A stretch of DNA of 64,000 nucleotides from Candidatus Rifleibacteriota bacterium (GTDB lineage Bacteria; Muiribacteriota; Ozemobacteria; Ozemobacterales; Ozemobacteraceae), in contig JADFYG010000032.1 in assembly GCA_015233155.1 (NCBI GenBank), positions 1-64,000 of the forward strand. The letters are read 5' to 3'. The position numbers and the translations under genes were made by a program. The notes beneath the pieces are model-generated. The model searched no databases. It saw nothing but the letters and a program-made list of their open reading frames with translations, and was not told the DNA's origin. This document shows, piece after piece, positions 8,371-18,029 of this stretch (the stretch's first letter is position 1; each line of letters starts with the position of its first letter).

Positions 8371-9306
8371 TTATTTCCTCTCCTTAACTGGCGAGTTTCC
8401 CATTAATGAATCGAGACGTTTACGCAATGACTGGTATCCTTCACATGGCTGTGTCTGAAAACCTGTATAGATGACTTTCTGCAAGGGGGATCCAGGGGCT
8501 TCACGCTCTTTGCGATAATCGCGCAGGGCCTGCTGGAGCCTGGCTATAATATCCTTGCCCAGAGCGGTTCGGCAGACCAAAGCATCGGCAGGAATTTTTT
8601 CCGGAAGCTGTTTCAACAGTTTGAAGGAATCGAGCGTCAGATTTTTGTATTCCCCAAGTTGGTGGTTGGTGAAATCGAAAAAAGTATCATAGGTACAGAC
8701 AGCATCGACCTTTTTCTCCAGAAGGGCACGAACCGCTTTTCCGTGACTTCCCAGGAATACCGGATCATAGCGGCTGGAGCCGCTTGCGGAAAGACCTTCC
8801 GTGGTGAGAAATTCGGCGGGTACCAGATAGCCGGAGGCGGAATAAGTATTTACGAAACCGAGTTTGCGCCCCGTGAGATCAGATATTCCGCTAATAGAGC
8901 TATCTTTGTTGGTTAATATTACTGAGTGATAGAATTCCTGATCGCGCTCAAGTGGAACTGCAACAAATGTAAGGGCGGGATCATCGAGTATCAGCGAGTA
9001 AATTGTCGGGGAAAGCAGTGCAAGCTCAAGAGATTCGTGATCTATATCGTTCAGAATATCGTAATAGTCATGAAAAAGCCGGATTTGTATATCCATTCCA
9101 AGGCTTTTACCAAGATATTCCGCAAGAGGCTCTATCGTGGCCTGTTGCGAAGACGCATCGGTGTATAAAACCATTCCCATCGTCAGCAGTCGCGGAGGCG
9201 TAGCTGTATCATTGGCCGAATCGCTCGCTGGTCCTGCATTAGCGGGAATAACCAGGCCAAAAAAACATGCAGCCAGAATAAACACGCAAAGGAGTTTCCT
9301 TTTCAT
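8371..9306 (-). CDS. PhnD-like phosphate/phosphonate-type periplasmic binding protein
   Basis: A 311-residue periplasmic protein with a signal peptide (MKRKLLCVFILAACFFGL, then ANA). It matches the PhnD/type-2 binding fold: MGMVLYTDASSQQATIEPLA near the mature N-terminus, ELALLSPTIYSLI in the first lobe, DLTGRKLGFVNTYSASGYL in the hinge region and KAVRALLEKKVDAVCTYD. Proteins of this fold bind phosphonates, phosphite or related oxyanions, or act as the sensor half of two-component systems. No ABC permease or ATPase for it is nearby, so a role as a sensor or an orphan binding protein is possible. The start has AGGAGGT seven bases upstream and a good promoter at 9333-9361. Confidence 0.85.
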   Translation of the reverse strand: MKRKLLCVFILAACFFGLVIPANAGPASDSANDTATPPRLLTMGMVLYTDASSQQATIEPLAEYLGKSLGMDIQIRLFHDYYDILNDIDHESLELALLSPTIYSLILDDPALTFVAVPLERDQEFYHSVILTNKDSSISGISDLTGRKLGFVNTYSASGYLVPAEFLTTEGLSASGSSRYDPVFLGSHGKAVRALLEKKVDAVCTYDTFFDFTNHQLGEYKNLTLDSFKLLKQLPEKIPADALVCRTALGKDIIARLQQALRDYRKEREAPGSPLQKVIYTGFQTQPCEGYQSLRKRLDSLMGNSPVKERK

Positions 9307-9332
9307 GCTACCTCCTGTCGAATTATTGTTTT

Positions 9333-9361
9333 ATTCTACGGTTTCCGGAAACTTCGCGCAA
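9333..9361 (-). promoter_or_regulatory. Candidate sigma-70 promoter with palindromic operator
   Basis: On the minus strand: -35 TTGCGC (9361-9356), a 17-base spacer and -10 TAGAAT (9338-9333), 27 bases before the PhnD-like start at 9306. The spacer contains the perfect 12-base palindrome GTTTCCGGAAAC (9341-9352), placed where a repressor dimer would block RNA polymerase. The promoter match is good (4/6 and 5/6); the operator role is inferred. Confidence 0.6.
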
Positions 9362-9411
9362 GCATAGCGAATTAAGCTCAGTCTCTATGTTATCCCAGGG
9401 TCTGGTATAAA

Positions 9412-10452
9412 TTAAAACATTACACGATGACCGGCCGGGAACGAGCGCAGGCGGTAGAAACCCTCGCGAACAAGCTCCATCGGACGTGTCACAACCAGTG
9501 ATGTATCCATGTAGCAGGACAGCGGGCAGGCTTCGCCACAACCCGGATCATAGAACTCTCCGCCTGCGGCGGCATGCAACAGTCGGATCGGTTCCGGGAC
9601 TGACAATAGATTTCCGATGACACTGTCGCAACGACTGCATGGATACACAAGGTCTCCGTTCGGTCGTATACGCCAGACCAGCTGAGGATGACACTGATAC
9701 CGCCGGAACGTTTTTATCCCACGCAAAAAAGCAACTGTGCCGGCTATTCTCCGCCCACACCGTTTTTCCAGGATCAATCGATCCAGTAGCTTGTGATAGG
9801 CCGGATCATCCGCAAGACCGGGCATTGGACGCCGGTTACGAACGCCTGGCGCCAGAGAAAACGTCAGTCCGCGTGCAAGACAATAGTCTAATACCGCCTC
9901 TGCTTCGGCAACGCGACCCGGCAGCACAACGCAATTTACCATCACCGTGGGATGATCACGATGCCGCAGTTCTTCGAGGCGACTCAACACTGTTTCGGTC
10001 GCGCCTGTGCGGTTCCAGAGGCGATCGGATGCCTCTCGATCGAGACTGTCGAGACTGACGATAATGGCATCGGCTGCGTCTACCAGCTCAGGAGTCAACA
10101 ATATGCCGTTCGTATTAAGCGATATGAACGCAAAACCAGACTCGCGGGCTACGCGAAGAAACCCGAGTGGATCGGCATGAACGAGAGGTTCGCCGCCTGA
10201 TATCAACAGCACATCGGACCATCGGCGCAATAGCGGCAGCAGTTTTCGCCATTGTTCAACCGTCAATTCATCGTATGGGCGAGTGGGAAAACTGCGGCCA
10301 TCACCGGAATCACAGTATTCGCAGTTGAGATTGCAGCGAAACGACAGATACACATAAATCGCAAGAGGAAAGCGATAAGAACGACGATTGACCACTGCGA
10401 GAGCTCCATGAAACAGGAGCTTGGCGGCGATACGCATGGAACTTATAATCAC
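9412..10452 (-). CDS. Radical SAM/SPASM-like protein
   Basis: A 346-residue radical SAM enzyme with the cluster motif C40-x3-C44-x2-C47 (in YLSFRCNLNCEYCDSG), LLISGGEPLVH, SLNTNGILLT and a C-terminal set of cysteines (near CHPQ, YPCSRCDSVIGNL and CGEACPLSC) arranged like the auxiliary-cluster region of SPASM or twitch proteins. Such enzymes modify peptides or small molecules, or act in cofactor synthesis. It is not closely similar in layout to the two Tes-like paralogues at 2552-5514. The start is probably GTG at 10452, with AGAGAG six bases upstream; an ATG at 10437 lacks a ribosome site. The gene stands alone, transcribed away from the membrane-protein gene. Confidence 0.85.
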   Translation of the reverse strand: MIISSMRIAAKLLFHGALAVVNRRSYRFPLAIYVYLSFRCNLNCEYCDSGDGRSFPTRPYDELTVEQWRKLLPLLRRWSDVLLISGGEPLVHADPLGFLRVARESGFAFISLNTNGILLTPELVDAADAIIVSLDSLDREASDRLWNRTGATETVLSRLEELRHRDHPTVMVNCVVLPGRVAEAEAVLDYCLARGLTFSLAPGVRNRRPMPGLADDPAYHKLLDRLILEKRCGRRIAGTVAFLRGIKTFRRYQCHPQLVWRIRPNGDLVYPCSRCDSVIGNLLSVPEPIRLLHAAAGGEFYDPGCGEACPLSCYMDTSLVVTRPMELVREGFYRLRSFPAGHRVMF

Positions 10453-10524
10453 TTAATTCTCTCTATTTGCCATTCAGCACTCAAGGGTTTATTTCATGAG
10501 AATAAAATGTAACACGACAACCAT

Positions 10525-10554
10525 TTGTGTTTCCATGTGGTTAGTGGTTAAAAT
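10525..10554 (+). promoter_or_regulatory. Possible promoter for a leaderless transcript
   Basis: TTGTGT (10525-10530) and TAAAAT (10549-10554) are 18 bases apart on the plus strand. Transcription would begin close to 10561, next to the ATG at 10562, which has no ribosome site. This would fit a leaderless mRNA, but the -35 match is poor. Confidence 0.3.
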
Positions 10555-10561
10555 AAATAAT

Positions 10562-11095
10562 ATGCCTGACCAGAGACTTGGCCTGCTTCCTCTTGCAATT
10601 TATGCAGCTCATTTTCGACACAATATGGCATCCGGAAGGGGCGTAGACAGCCTCTGGATTTGTCATATCGCCGTGTTTCTGTCAGGAGTGGGACTGATTT
10701 TCAGAAAAAGATCTTTGTTACGCACGGCCTGTATATGGCTGGTCATCGGACTCCCATGCTGGATATTCGATATGATTATTACCGGCCAGCAATCGATCAC
10801 GTCTTTCCTGTCACACATCGGCGGTCTGGCAATAAGCATTTTTTCCGTGTGGCGCATCGGCCTTGATCATCATGACTGGGCGCGGGCAACAACACTTTTT
10901 CTGGTATTGCAGCAAGCCTGCCGAAATCTGATCCCACCTGATCTGAATGTCAATATAGCCTTCGCCATACGCCCCGAAGCAAAAGGAGTATTCACCGATT
11001 ACCGATCATATTGGCTTGCAACAACACTTTGCATGATTGCAACCACATATGGAATCAATCGTTCGCTGATGAACAGGCTGAAACAAGTATGTTGA
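10562..11095 (+). CDS. Integral membrane protein of unknown function
   Basis: About 178 residues with roughly five hydrophobic segments (for example WICHIAVFLSGVGLIF, TACIWLVIGLPCWIF, FLSHIGGLAISIF and YWLATTLCMIATTYG). I do not recognise the family. The frame is open further upstream to 10496, but the extra 22 residues look unlike a membrane-protein start, so ATG 10562 is preferred; neither start has a clear ribosome site. It overlaps the next gene by seven bases (ATG of the hydrolase within the last codons), which implies coupled translation with the alpha/beta hydrolase. Confidence 0.65.
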   Translation: MPDQRLGLLPLAIYAAHFRHNMASGRGVDSLWICHIAVFLSGVGLIFRKRSLLRTACIWLVIGLPCWIFDMIITGQQSITSFLSHIGGLAISIFSVWRIGLDHHDWARATTLFLVLQQACRNLIPPDLNVNIAFAIRPEAKGVFTDYRSYWLATTLCMIATTYGINRSLMNRLKQVC

Positions 11096-11976
11096 GAAAG
11101 CCTTCGACGTTTATCCTGATCTGCTGCACAGTAATTGCCGGTATCTGGAGTATTTTTCGGCATATCGCCCAAATGATTGTCCGGCGACCAATTGTGGAAA
11201 CCTTTTTTTTACCGCTGCCCAAAGCGGATTTCGAGTTTACTTCCAGCAATCCCCAGGGGAACGAGATCGCCGCGTGGTGGTATCAGGGAAGACCCGGTGC
11301 CGGAGCTGTACTGCTCTGTCATGGACATGGATCCAGACACGAAAAGATGATAAAAATATTTGATTTTCTTCGCAATGCCGGCTACTCGGTTTTTTTGCTC
11401 GATTTTAGAGCGCATGGAAACAGCGGAGGCGATTATACTTCGATCGGATTACACGAATGGGAAGACATCGCCGCCGTAATTGGTGAAGCGGAGCGCCGCC
11501 ACATTCTTCAACCAGAGACTCGTCTGGCGGCTTATGGTTGTTCAATGGGAGCGGCCGCTCTCGCAAATGGTGCCGATAGACTGCCGCGCATCAATGCATT
11601 CATTCTGGAATCCATGTACAGCGACTTCAGAAAGGTCGCCGTCAATTATTTCAATGCTGTTGCCAGAATTCCGGACTGCTTTCTGATTGATCTCGTTTTG
11701 CACATGGCCATGCATGAAAGTGGTTATTCCTATTATCAAAGCAGACCTTGTGAAAGCGTTCGTCAAATATTCCCACGCCCGCTGCTGCTGATACAGGACA
11801 ATCAGGATAACCGGGTATTTGCCGAAGACTTCGCCCGGATAACGCAAAATGCTTCATGGGCAAAAATCAGCACATTCGAACAAGCGCCTCACGTCGGCGC
11901 TCTACGACTCGAACCCGCACGCTTCGAACGTGAATTTCTCGATTTTATTGCGTCTGCCGGTATCTCAGTTGCTTAA
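11089..11976 (+). CDS. Alpha/beta hydrolase, membrane-anchored
   Basis: A 295-residue serine hydrolase. The N-terminal segment FILICCTVIAGIWSIF is a likely membrane anchor or signal. The fold is marked by VLLCHGHGS (oxyanion region), FRAHGNSGG, the nucleophile elbow YGCSMGAAA with Ser152, the acid in QDNQDNRVF and the His in QAPHVGAL, completing the catalytic triad. It resembles the family of secreted or membrane hydrolases of the YqkD/BAAT type; substrate unknown. The ATG at 11089 overlaps the stop of the membrane-protein gene; an upstream in-frame ATG at 11011 would overlap that gene by 85 bases and is less likely. Its stop is seven bases from the stop of glgB on the other strand. Confidence 0.85.
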   Translation: MLRKPSTFILICCTVIAGIWSIFRHIAQMIVRRPIVETFFLPLPKADFEFTSSNPQGNEIAAWWYQGRPGAGAVLLCHGHGSRHEKMIKIFDFLRNAGYSVFLLDFRAHGNSGGDYTSIGLHEWEDIAAVIGEAERRHILQPETRLAAYGCSMGAAALANGADRLPRINAFILESMYSDFRKVAVNYFNAVARIPDCFLIDLVLHMAMHESGYSYYQSRPCESVRQIFPRPLLLIQDNQDNRVFAEDFARITQNASWAKISTFEQAPHVGALRLEPARFEREFLDFIASAGISVA

Positions 11977-11983
11977 ATCGGCA

Positions 11984-14218
11984 TTACTCTATTTTCAGAC
12001 CAACGAGAGCGAGCGGTGGAACATTAACCTGAAGTGAGTTGGCACGCCCCTGCCACGGGAAGTTCTGCGTTCTGACTCCGCCGGCATTCCCAAGGTTGGT
12101 TCCGTAATAATATTCGGAATCAGTATTGATTAACTCGCGATAAAAACCTTCTTGGGGAATTCCGACGCGATAACCCTCGCGGGGAATCGGCGTGAAATTG
12201 GCAATGAATATCATTGTCTGCTCCGGATCGTCCCCCTTGCGAATCCAGCTCACTATGCCGGTTTCAGCATCGGCAAAGTCAATCCATTCGAATCCGGCCC
12301 CTTCAAGATCAAGCTGATGAAGACAGGGTTCAGCTCTGTACAATTTGTTCAGATCGGCAATCAGATGGTTGAGCCCTGAGTGTGATGGGAAGTCAAGAAG
12401 ATGCCAGTCCAGACTCTGATTACAATTCCATTCGTTCCACTGTCCTAAATCGCAGCCCATGAACAGCAATTTCTTCCCTGGCATGGTCCACATGAAAGAC
12501 AGCAACAGACGGGTATTGGCAAATTTCTGCCACGCATCGCCGGGCATCTTATTTATCAGTGATCCCTTGCCGTGAACGACTTCATCATGCGACAGCACCG
12601 AGATGAAATTCTCGTTAAATGCGTATATCAACGGGAAAGTCAGCAGGTTGTGGTGATATCGACGATGAATCGGATCTTTTTGAAAATACGTCAAAGTATC
12701 GTGCATCCAGCCCATATTCCATTTGAAACCGAATCCCAGTCCATTCATGTCACAGGGTTTGCTTACACCTGGGAATGCGGTCGACTCTTCGGCGATGTTT
12801 ATAATACCCGGGAATTTTTGATAGCAAATGGAATTAAAATACTTTATGAATTCAATTGCTTCAAGATTTTCCCTGCCACCGAAATCATTTGGGACCCATT
12901 CACCATCCTTTCGTGAATAATCGAGATACAGCATTGAGGCCACAGCATCGACACGAAATCCATCGAGATGATATTTATCGAGCCAGAAAAGTGCATTAGA
13001 GATCAGAAAATTTTTGACCTCATTGCGGCCATAATTGAATATGAGGGTAGACCAGTCTTTGTGTTCGCCCTTGCGCGGATCGGCATGCTCGTATAGAGCG
13101 CTTCCGTCGAACTGTGCCAGACCATGCCAATCCTTGGGAAAGTGCGCCGGAACCCAGTCGAGAATAATAGCTATTCCGTTCTGATGCATGACATCGACGA
13201 AATACATAAAATCCTTGGGACTTCCAAAACGACTGGTAGGCGCAAAATATCCGGTCACCTGATATCCCCATGAAATATCCAGAGGATGCTCAGTAATCGG
13301 CATCAGTTCCAGGTGGGTATAATGCATACGCTGCATATAGGCGACCAGGCGCGGCGCTATTTCCCGATACGTGAGTGAGCGGTTTCCCTCTTCCGGGATA
13401 CGCATCCAGGAAGCAAGGTGGCATTCATAGATTGAAATCGGCTCTTTGCGCCAGTTTCGAGTCGGGCGTACGTTCATCCATTCGGAATCGCCCCAGTGAT
13501 ACCCTGCAATATCATAGATCTTACTTGCTGTTTTTGGGCGCACTTCAGCGTAGAATGCATATGGATCAGACTTTTCGGCAAGAGTTCCATCCTGGAATTT
13601 GACTTCGAATTTATAATTTTGTCCTGTCGGCAACCCTGGAATGAAGATCTCCCAGACCCCGGACGAACCCAGCGAACGCATAACATGCCGGCGTCCATCC
13701 CAGCCATTGAAATCCCCGATGACGCTTACTCGGCGAGCATTCGGCGCCCAAACGGCGAAACCGATTCCTGCAATAGCAGTATCGTAATATTTCATTATGC
13801 GGGAATGAGCTCCGAGTTTTTCATAAATCGACTGATGATTTCCCTGATTGAAAAGATACAGATCCATTTCACCAAGTGTGGGCGGAAAGCTGTATGAGTC
13901 ATTGAATTCAGCGGTGGCGCCGCTTGGGTATTCGGTACTGAGGCGATATGAAAAAACTTCGGAGCGTTCTGTAATGATGGCCTCAAAAAAACCGGCGTCG
14001 TGAAGCTTTTCCATCGGATAACGGGTCCCATGTATGGCATCGACGACGTGAACACAAATCGCATCAGGCAGGAAAGCCCTTACGGCTACCGCTTTTTTAC
14101 CGTTAACCTCTATTTGATGCGAACCCAGAATTTGAAACGGATCGTGATGATTCGTTTTGATGATCTGCTGAATAGCTTCGTCACTGACATATTTCTTCAA
14201 AATTTTCATGGGTGCCAC
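11984..14218 (-). CDS. glgB: 1,4-alpha-glucan branching enzyme
   Basis: GlgB (744 residues from the preferred start) makes alpha-1,6 branches in glycogen. It has the full family layout: an N-terminal extension beginning [11 protein letters not shown], a CBM48 domain ([20 protein letters not shown]), a GH13 barrel with [11 protein letters not shown] (nucleophile Asp424), [13 protein letters not shown] (acid/base Glu477) and [13 protein letters not shown], and the C-terminal all-beta amylase domain. The frame is open from ATG 14233, but an AAGGAG site lies six bases before GTG 14218, so GTG is the likely start. The gene stands alone here, without glgA or glgC; it converges on the hydrolase gene with only seven bases between stops. 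Confidence 0.97.
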   Translation of the reverse strand: MAPMKILKKYVSDEAIQQIIKTNHHDPFQILGSHQIEVNGKKAVAVRAFLPDAICVHVVDAIHGTRYPMEKLHDAGFFEAIITERSEVFSYRLSTEYPSGATAEFNDSYSFPPTLGEMDLYLFNQGNHQSIYEKLGAHSRIMKYYDTAIAGIGFAVWAPNARRVSVIGDFNGWDGRRHVMRSLGSSGVWEIFIPGLPTGQNYKFEVKFQDGTLAEKSDPYAFYAEVRPKTASKIYDIAGYHWGDSEWMNVRPTRNWRKEPISIYECHLASWMRIPEEGNRSLTYREIAPRLVAYMQRMHYTHLELMPITEHPLDISWGYQVTGYFAPTSRFGSPKDFMYFVDVMHQNGIAIILDWVPAHFPKDWHGLAQFDGSALYEHADPRKGEHKDWSTLIFNYGRNEVKNFLISNALFWLDKYHLDGFRVDAVASMLYLDYSRKDGEWVPNDFGGRENLEAIEFIKYFNSICYQKFPGIINIAEESTAFPGVSKPCDMNGLGFGFKWNMGWMHDTLTYFQKDPIHRRYHHNLLTFPLIYAFNENFISVLSHDEVVHGKGSLINKMPGDAWQKFANTRLLLSFMWTMPGKKLLFMGCDLGQWNEWNCNQSLDWHLLDFPSHSGLNHLIADLNKLYRAEPCLHQLDLEGAGFEWIDFADAETGIVSWIRKGDDPEQTMIFIANFTPIPREGYRVGIPQEGFYRELINTDSEYYYGTNLGNAGGVRTQNFPWQGRANSLQVNVPPLALVGLKIE

Positions 14219-14381
14219 TGATAGCTCCTTCATTTCAAAAAATATACCGGGTCATCATATCAGAAATGCGACATGATTTCCTGCTTTGCATACTCAAACA
14301 GGGTCAAACAATTCCAAGGCAGGATATTTATCCGACCTTCGAGTTTGAGGCAGTTGCGTCGAAGGTAGATGGAGATTCCAC

Positions 14382-16106
14382 ATGGAGTATTTTCAAGTGT
14401 CCGACAATCAATCGCAGATCTCTCAGACGGCTAATCCGCCCAACTCATCCGCTTCTTCAGGGCAGGCAGATGAAGCCGGCTCCTCCACGAAAAGGGTTTC
14501 CGTAGCTCGTCCGGCGACGATAATGGGAATTGCCACTTTCCTGAGCCGCATCGCAGGTCTGATACGCGAGCAGGCGTTTGCCTTCTTTTTCGGTGCCGGA
14601 GTCTGGACCGACGCCTTTAATGTTGCATTTCGTATCCCGAACCTTCTCCGCGACCTCTTCGCTGAGGGCGCCATGAGTGCGGCATTCGTGCCAACATTCA
14701 ATGCCGTGCTTAAAAACGAGGGCAAGGAACAAGCATTCCGACTGTTGCGCCTTGTTTTGACGGCACTGCTTATATGTGTCGGACTGCTTACCATCACCGG
14801 CATCATATTCGCTCCTGAATTAGTTTCTCTTCTTGCCCCCAAATTCCTGGAAAATCCGGAAAAATTTGCCGCAACTGTTTTGATGACACGCATAATGTTC
14901 CCATTCCTGCTCGTAATCGCATGGGCGGCTGCAGTCATGGGAACACTCAACTCACTGTCTGAATTTTTCGTTCCGGCTATTGCTCCTGTTTTCCTGAATT
15001 TAGCCATGATCGCGGCAGGTTTCTCCCTTTGCCCTCTAGCGTCGAAATTTGGTTATCCGGCAGTTGTCGGCATGGCTGTCGGCGCTATGGCCGGAGGCTT
15101 TTTACAATTGGTTGTCCAGTTCCCGGCTTTACGTAGAACGGGCTTCCGATTCGGTCTCACTTTCGATCGTCGTGACCCTGGACTTCGCAGTATTATGAAG
15201 CTGATCGTTCCTGGCACAATCGGTCTTGCCGCAACTCAGATAAATGTTGCGATCAGCACGATTCTATCGACAACCCAGGGAGATGGAGCAGTATCATGGC
15301 TGAGCTATGCATTCAGATTGATGCAGCTTCCGCTCGGCATCTTCGGCGTTGCGGTTGCACAAGCCACACTGCCAGTGATTTCCCGACAAGCAGCTTCCCA
15401 AGACCATTCTGGAATGCGCTCAACGCTGGCCGAGTCGCTCAAACTGACCGGTTTCATCAACATTGCCGCAACAGCGGCATTAGTTGCGCTGGCGGAACCG
15501 ATAATTCGACTTCTTTTCGAGCACGGGCGATTCACCCCGGCAGACACAGCCGCCACGGTTCTGGCACTCAGAGCTTACGCAGTCGGCCTCTTTTTTTTCT
15601 CGGCAATAAAGGTGCTCGGTCCGGCATTTTATGCTCTCAAGGACGCACGTACGCCACTCCTGGCCAGCGTTCTATCCGTGGCGGTCAATATTTTTCTGAA
15701 TCTGGCTCTGATCAGACCATTCGGTTATTGGGGTCTGGCTTTTGGCTCTTCGATCGCGGCCGGCGTAAACGCCGGAGTGCTCTGGTGGAAAATCGGAAAA
15801 AAGTTAGGATCATTCTCTGATTACAGAGTGGCCACTTCACTTGGAAAAATACTTCTCGCCGCTGTCCTGTCAGCGCTATCAATGCATACTCTATTCCCGA
15901 CTTTGCATTTATATGCCTCATCACATTTTTCAGGCCGATGGGCGGGAGCAGCCTCCGACATTTCAGGAATGATCGGTGCGCCTTTGCTGGGCCTCCCGAT
16001 ACTCTTTCTGGCAGCGTCTATTCTCGGCATTCCTGAAGCGCGAAGGGCCCGCGACATGATTGCGCGACGTTTCGGAAAAACGGAAGGCAAAAACGAAAAA
16101 AGATAA
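14382..16106 (+). CDS. murJ: Lipid II flippase MurJ (MviN)
   Basis: A 574-residue polytopic membrane protein of the MOP superfamily that flips lipid II across the inner membrane for peptidoglycan synthesis. Conserved early segments are visible: FLSRIAGLIREQAFAFFFG, TDAFNVAFRIPNLLRDLFAE and GAMSAAFVPTF. About 13-14 hydrophobic helices follow, with RLMQLPLGIFGVAVAQATLP and KDARTPLLASV typical of the family. A polar extension of about 42 residues precedes the first helix, longer than in most MurJ. The ATG has GGAG eight bases upstream. It is divergent from glgB with about 160 bases between the genes. Confidence 0.95.
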   Translation: MEYFQVSDNQSQISQTANPPNSSASSGQADEAGSSTKRVSVARPATIMGIATFLSRIAGLIREQAFAFFFGAGVWTDAFNVAFRIPNLLRDLFAEGAMSAAFVPTFNAVLKNEGKEQAFRLLRLVLTALLICVGLLTITGIIFAPELVSLLAPKFLENPEKFAATVLMTRIMFPFLLVIAWAAAVMGTLNSLSEFFVPAIAPVFLNLAMIAAGFSLCPLASKFGYPAVVGMAVGAMAGGFLQLVVQFPALRRTGFRFGLTFDRRDPGLRSIMKLIVPGTIGLAATQINVAISTILSTTQGDGAVSWLSYAFRLMQLPLGIFGVAVAQATLPVISRQAASQDHSGMRSTLAESLKLTGFINIAATAALVALAEPIIRLLFEHGRFTPADTAATVLALRAYAVGLFFFSAIKVLGPAFYALKDARTPLLASVLSVAVNIFLNLALIRPFGYWGLAFGSSIAAGVNAGVLWWKIGKKLGSFSDYRVATSLGKILLAAVLSALSMHTLFPTLHLYASSHFSGRWAGAASDISGMIGAPLLGLPILFLAASILGIPEARRARDMIARRFGKTEGKNEKR

Positions 16107-16408
16107 CGAAAATGATGTTGTCGGTCGATGGAAGGTGTAGCTATTTCATTTTTTTTCCCGCGAAAGGACGCTCTCATGCAAAGACCCTGCAAACCAACCT
16201 TCGTTAACGGCGCACAGAAGGATTCCATAACCTTTCTGCCGCCACTCTCATGGTGGTTTCGGGTTTCGCGATCCCCTGGGAATCCTGATCAGCAACCACT
16301 GAGACGATCACGACGCCGCGGATGGGCAACGGAATACCAGCATCCATATTGATTTGCATCCCATGATAAGAGTAGCATAATGGCATCCAGGATGAAGCGA
16401 GGCCGACC
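16107..16408. other. Intergenic region before the mot operon
   Basis: No credible gene; the open frames here lack ribosome sites and family features. It lies between co-directional murJ and the mot operon and should hold the operon promoter. A weak candidate is TTGCAT, 16 bases, CATAAT just upstream of 16409. No clear terminator for murJ was seen. Confidence 0.4.
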
Positions 16409-17182
16409 ATGAAGTCAAAAAAGGACGTTGTTCGTGATTCCCCCACGAACGGCTCTACTGATAAGAACGCTGCGATTCCGCGCCAATCGCTTCCTGGCTC
16501 AGATACTCCTGAAAACGCAACGAATCCGTTAAGTGCATACAAATCTGTATTCGCCGAGATATTCTCAAAGTTAATGGCCTTTACTCTTGAGGACGAGTTC
16601 GATGAAAGATTGGGAGGCTCGATCGAGTTCTTTTACAATCTCAAAGAAGGTGATTCATACGAATTCGATCCCGGAAATGAATTTTTGTTTCTTTCCTGGT
16701 TTCTGCTGGACGATGTCGACGCCGATGAATGCAGTCTTATGGACACCTATTTACAGCGCTTTGCCGATACGACTTCCATACAGGAAACTCAAGTCTGTCA
16801 TGCACTCCAGGAAACGCACCTGACGCTTCTTGAGGTTATAGAAGTCATTCCACACAAATCAATGCGGCTTCGCGACGTATTTCTCGGAGAAGAATTCGAT
16901 GTAGTCGAAAATGCCGGCGCCGAACAGGGATTCAAGGGAAAACTCCTGTTTACGCGGGTATTAAACCTCGGCGATACGCGCTTTCTGGTCGGAGCCGGCA
17001 TGTTCCTTGATCGATCGCTTCTGGAAGGCATTGCACATTTTATGACCGAGCAGTTCCAGCGGGAGTGTGAAACCCATGAACGCAAGACATTTCGTGAATT
17101 TCTGAAAGAAAACGGTGAACTTATCAACTGGTGGATTCGTGCCTGGGAAAAGGGCGAATTACTTGAACTCGATGAAGAATAA
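16409..17182 (+). CDS. Conserved unknown protein upstream of motAB
   Basis: A 257-residue, strongly acidic, soluble protein with no signal peptide. I do not know its function. The segments FLFLSWFLLDD near residue 90, VIPHKSMRLRDVFLGEEFDV near residue 147 and LLFTRVLNLGDTRFLVGAG near residue 180 resemble the body of proteins that end in a SEC-C metal-binding motif, but the SEC-C cysteines are missing here. The ATG has GAGG six bases upstream. It is 20 bases before motA on the same strand and likely in one operon, so a role in motility or in a common stress response is possible but unproven. Confidence 0.75.
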   Translation: MKSKKDVVRDSPTNGSTDKNAAIPRQSLPGSDTPENATNPLSAYKSVFAEIFSKLMAFTLEDEFDERLGGSIEFFYNLKEGDSYEFDPGNEFLFLSWFLLDDVDADECSLMDTYLQRFADTTSIQETQVCHALQETHLTLLEVIEVIPHKSMRLRDVFLGEEFDVVENAGAEQGFKGKLLFTRVLNLGDTRFLVGAGMFLDRSLLEGIAHFMTEQFQRECETHERKTFREFLKENGELINWWIRAWEKGELLELDEE

Positions 17183-17202
17183 CTGATTGTCAGGAAAATA
17201 GT

Positions 17203-18003
17203 ATGCAATTATCAATTATCGCCGGATTCGTGATTTCATTTGGCGCACTCTGTTTGTCAGTAATGATTGAAAGTGAATGGAATATACATGCGCTCGGCGC
17301 CTTTTTCAATCAATCCGCCATGATAACCATTTTTGGAGGAATTTCCGGCGTTATTGTCGTGGCATTTCCAGTGGACGAGCTGAAAGAGATTCCAGGGGCG
17401 CTGAAAAAGGCCTTTATGAACGTTGAAGGCGTCAACATGGTCGTCATGGCTAATAAACTGCTGGCTTTAGCTCAAAAGTCGCGTCAGGAAGGAATTCTGG
17501 CCCTGGAAGGCGAACTTCCGAACCTGGAAGACGATTGGATGCGCAAAGGATTGCAGATGGTCGTCGATGGCATAGATCGAGCCGTTATTCGGGATGTCAT
17601 GGAGCAGGAACTTGATGAATTTTCCCGCAAGATCGGAATCGGCCCGGAAATTTTTCAGCAACTCGGCGGTTTCGCCCCAACGCTTGGAATCATCGGCACC
17701 GTCATGGGGCTGGTCAACATGCTTGCACACATGGAAGACGCCAGTAAACTGGGCGGTGCCATATCAGTAGCCTTCCTGGCAACGTTTTGGGGAATTCTTT
17801 CGGCTAACCTCATTTTTTTGCCGATCGCTGCACGCATTAAGGTCAAAAATACGGAATTATCGCTCACACGCCAGGCCATGATCGAAGGCATTCTCTCGAT
17901 CCATGCGGGTGAATCCGTTCGTATTCTGGAAGAAAAACTAAAAGTATTTATGAACCATGAACAACGCGAGAAGTTTGATACCGAACGCGCAACACCTGCA
18001 TAA
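17203..18003 (+). CDS. motA: Flagellar-type stator protein MotA
   Basis: A 266-residue inner-membrane protein with the four-helix MotA layout: hydrophobic segments at the N-terminus (IIAGFVISFGALCLSVMI and MITIFGGISGVIVVAF), a cytoplasmic loop, and the conserved GGFAPTLGIIGTVMGLVNML followed by LGGAISVAFLATFWGILSAN. MotA forms the ion channel of the stator ring with MotB and converts ion flow into torque. The CAGGAAAA element precedes the ATG. The gene is followed at 27 bases by motB. No other flagellar genes are in the window, so its motor (flagellar or another rotary/gliding device) is not certain. Confidence 0.93.
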   Translation: MQLSIIAGFVISFGALCLSVMIESEWNIHALGAFFNQSAMITIFGGISGVIVVAFPVDELKEIPGALKKAFMNVEGVNMVVMANKLLALAQKSRQEGILALEGELPNLEDDWMRKGLQMVVDGIDRAVIRDVMEQELDEFSRKIGIGPEIFQQLGGFAPTLGIIGTVMGLVNMLAHMEDASKLGGAISVAFLATFWGILSANLIFLPIAARIKVKNTELSLTRQAMIEGILSIHAGESVRILEEKLKVFMNHEQREKFDTERATPA

Positions 18004-18029
18004 TCGCTTTTTGAGAGGGTAATAATACC

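Noticed and set aside
16204-16542. A 112-residue minus-strand frame between murJ and the mot operon.
   Set aside because: It overlaps the start of the 16409 gene, lacks a ribosome site and has no recognisable features.
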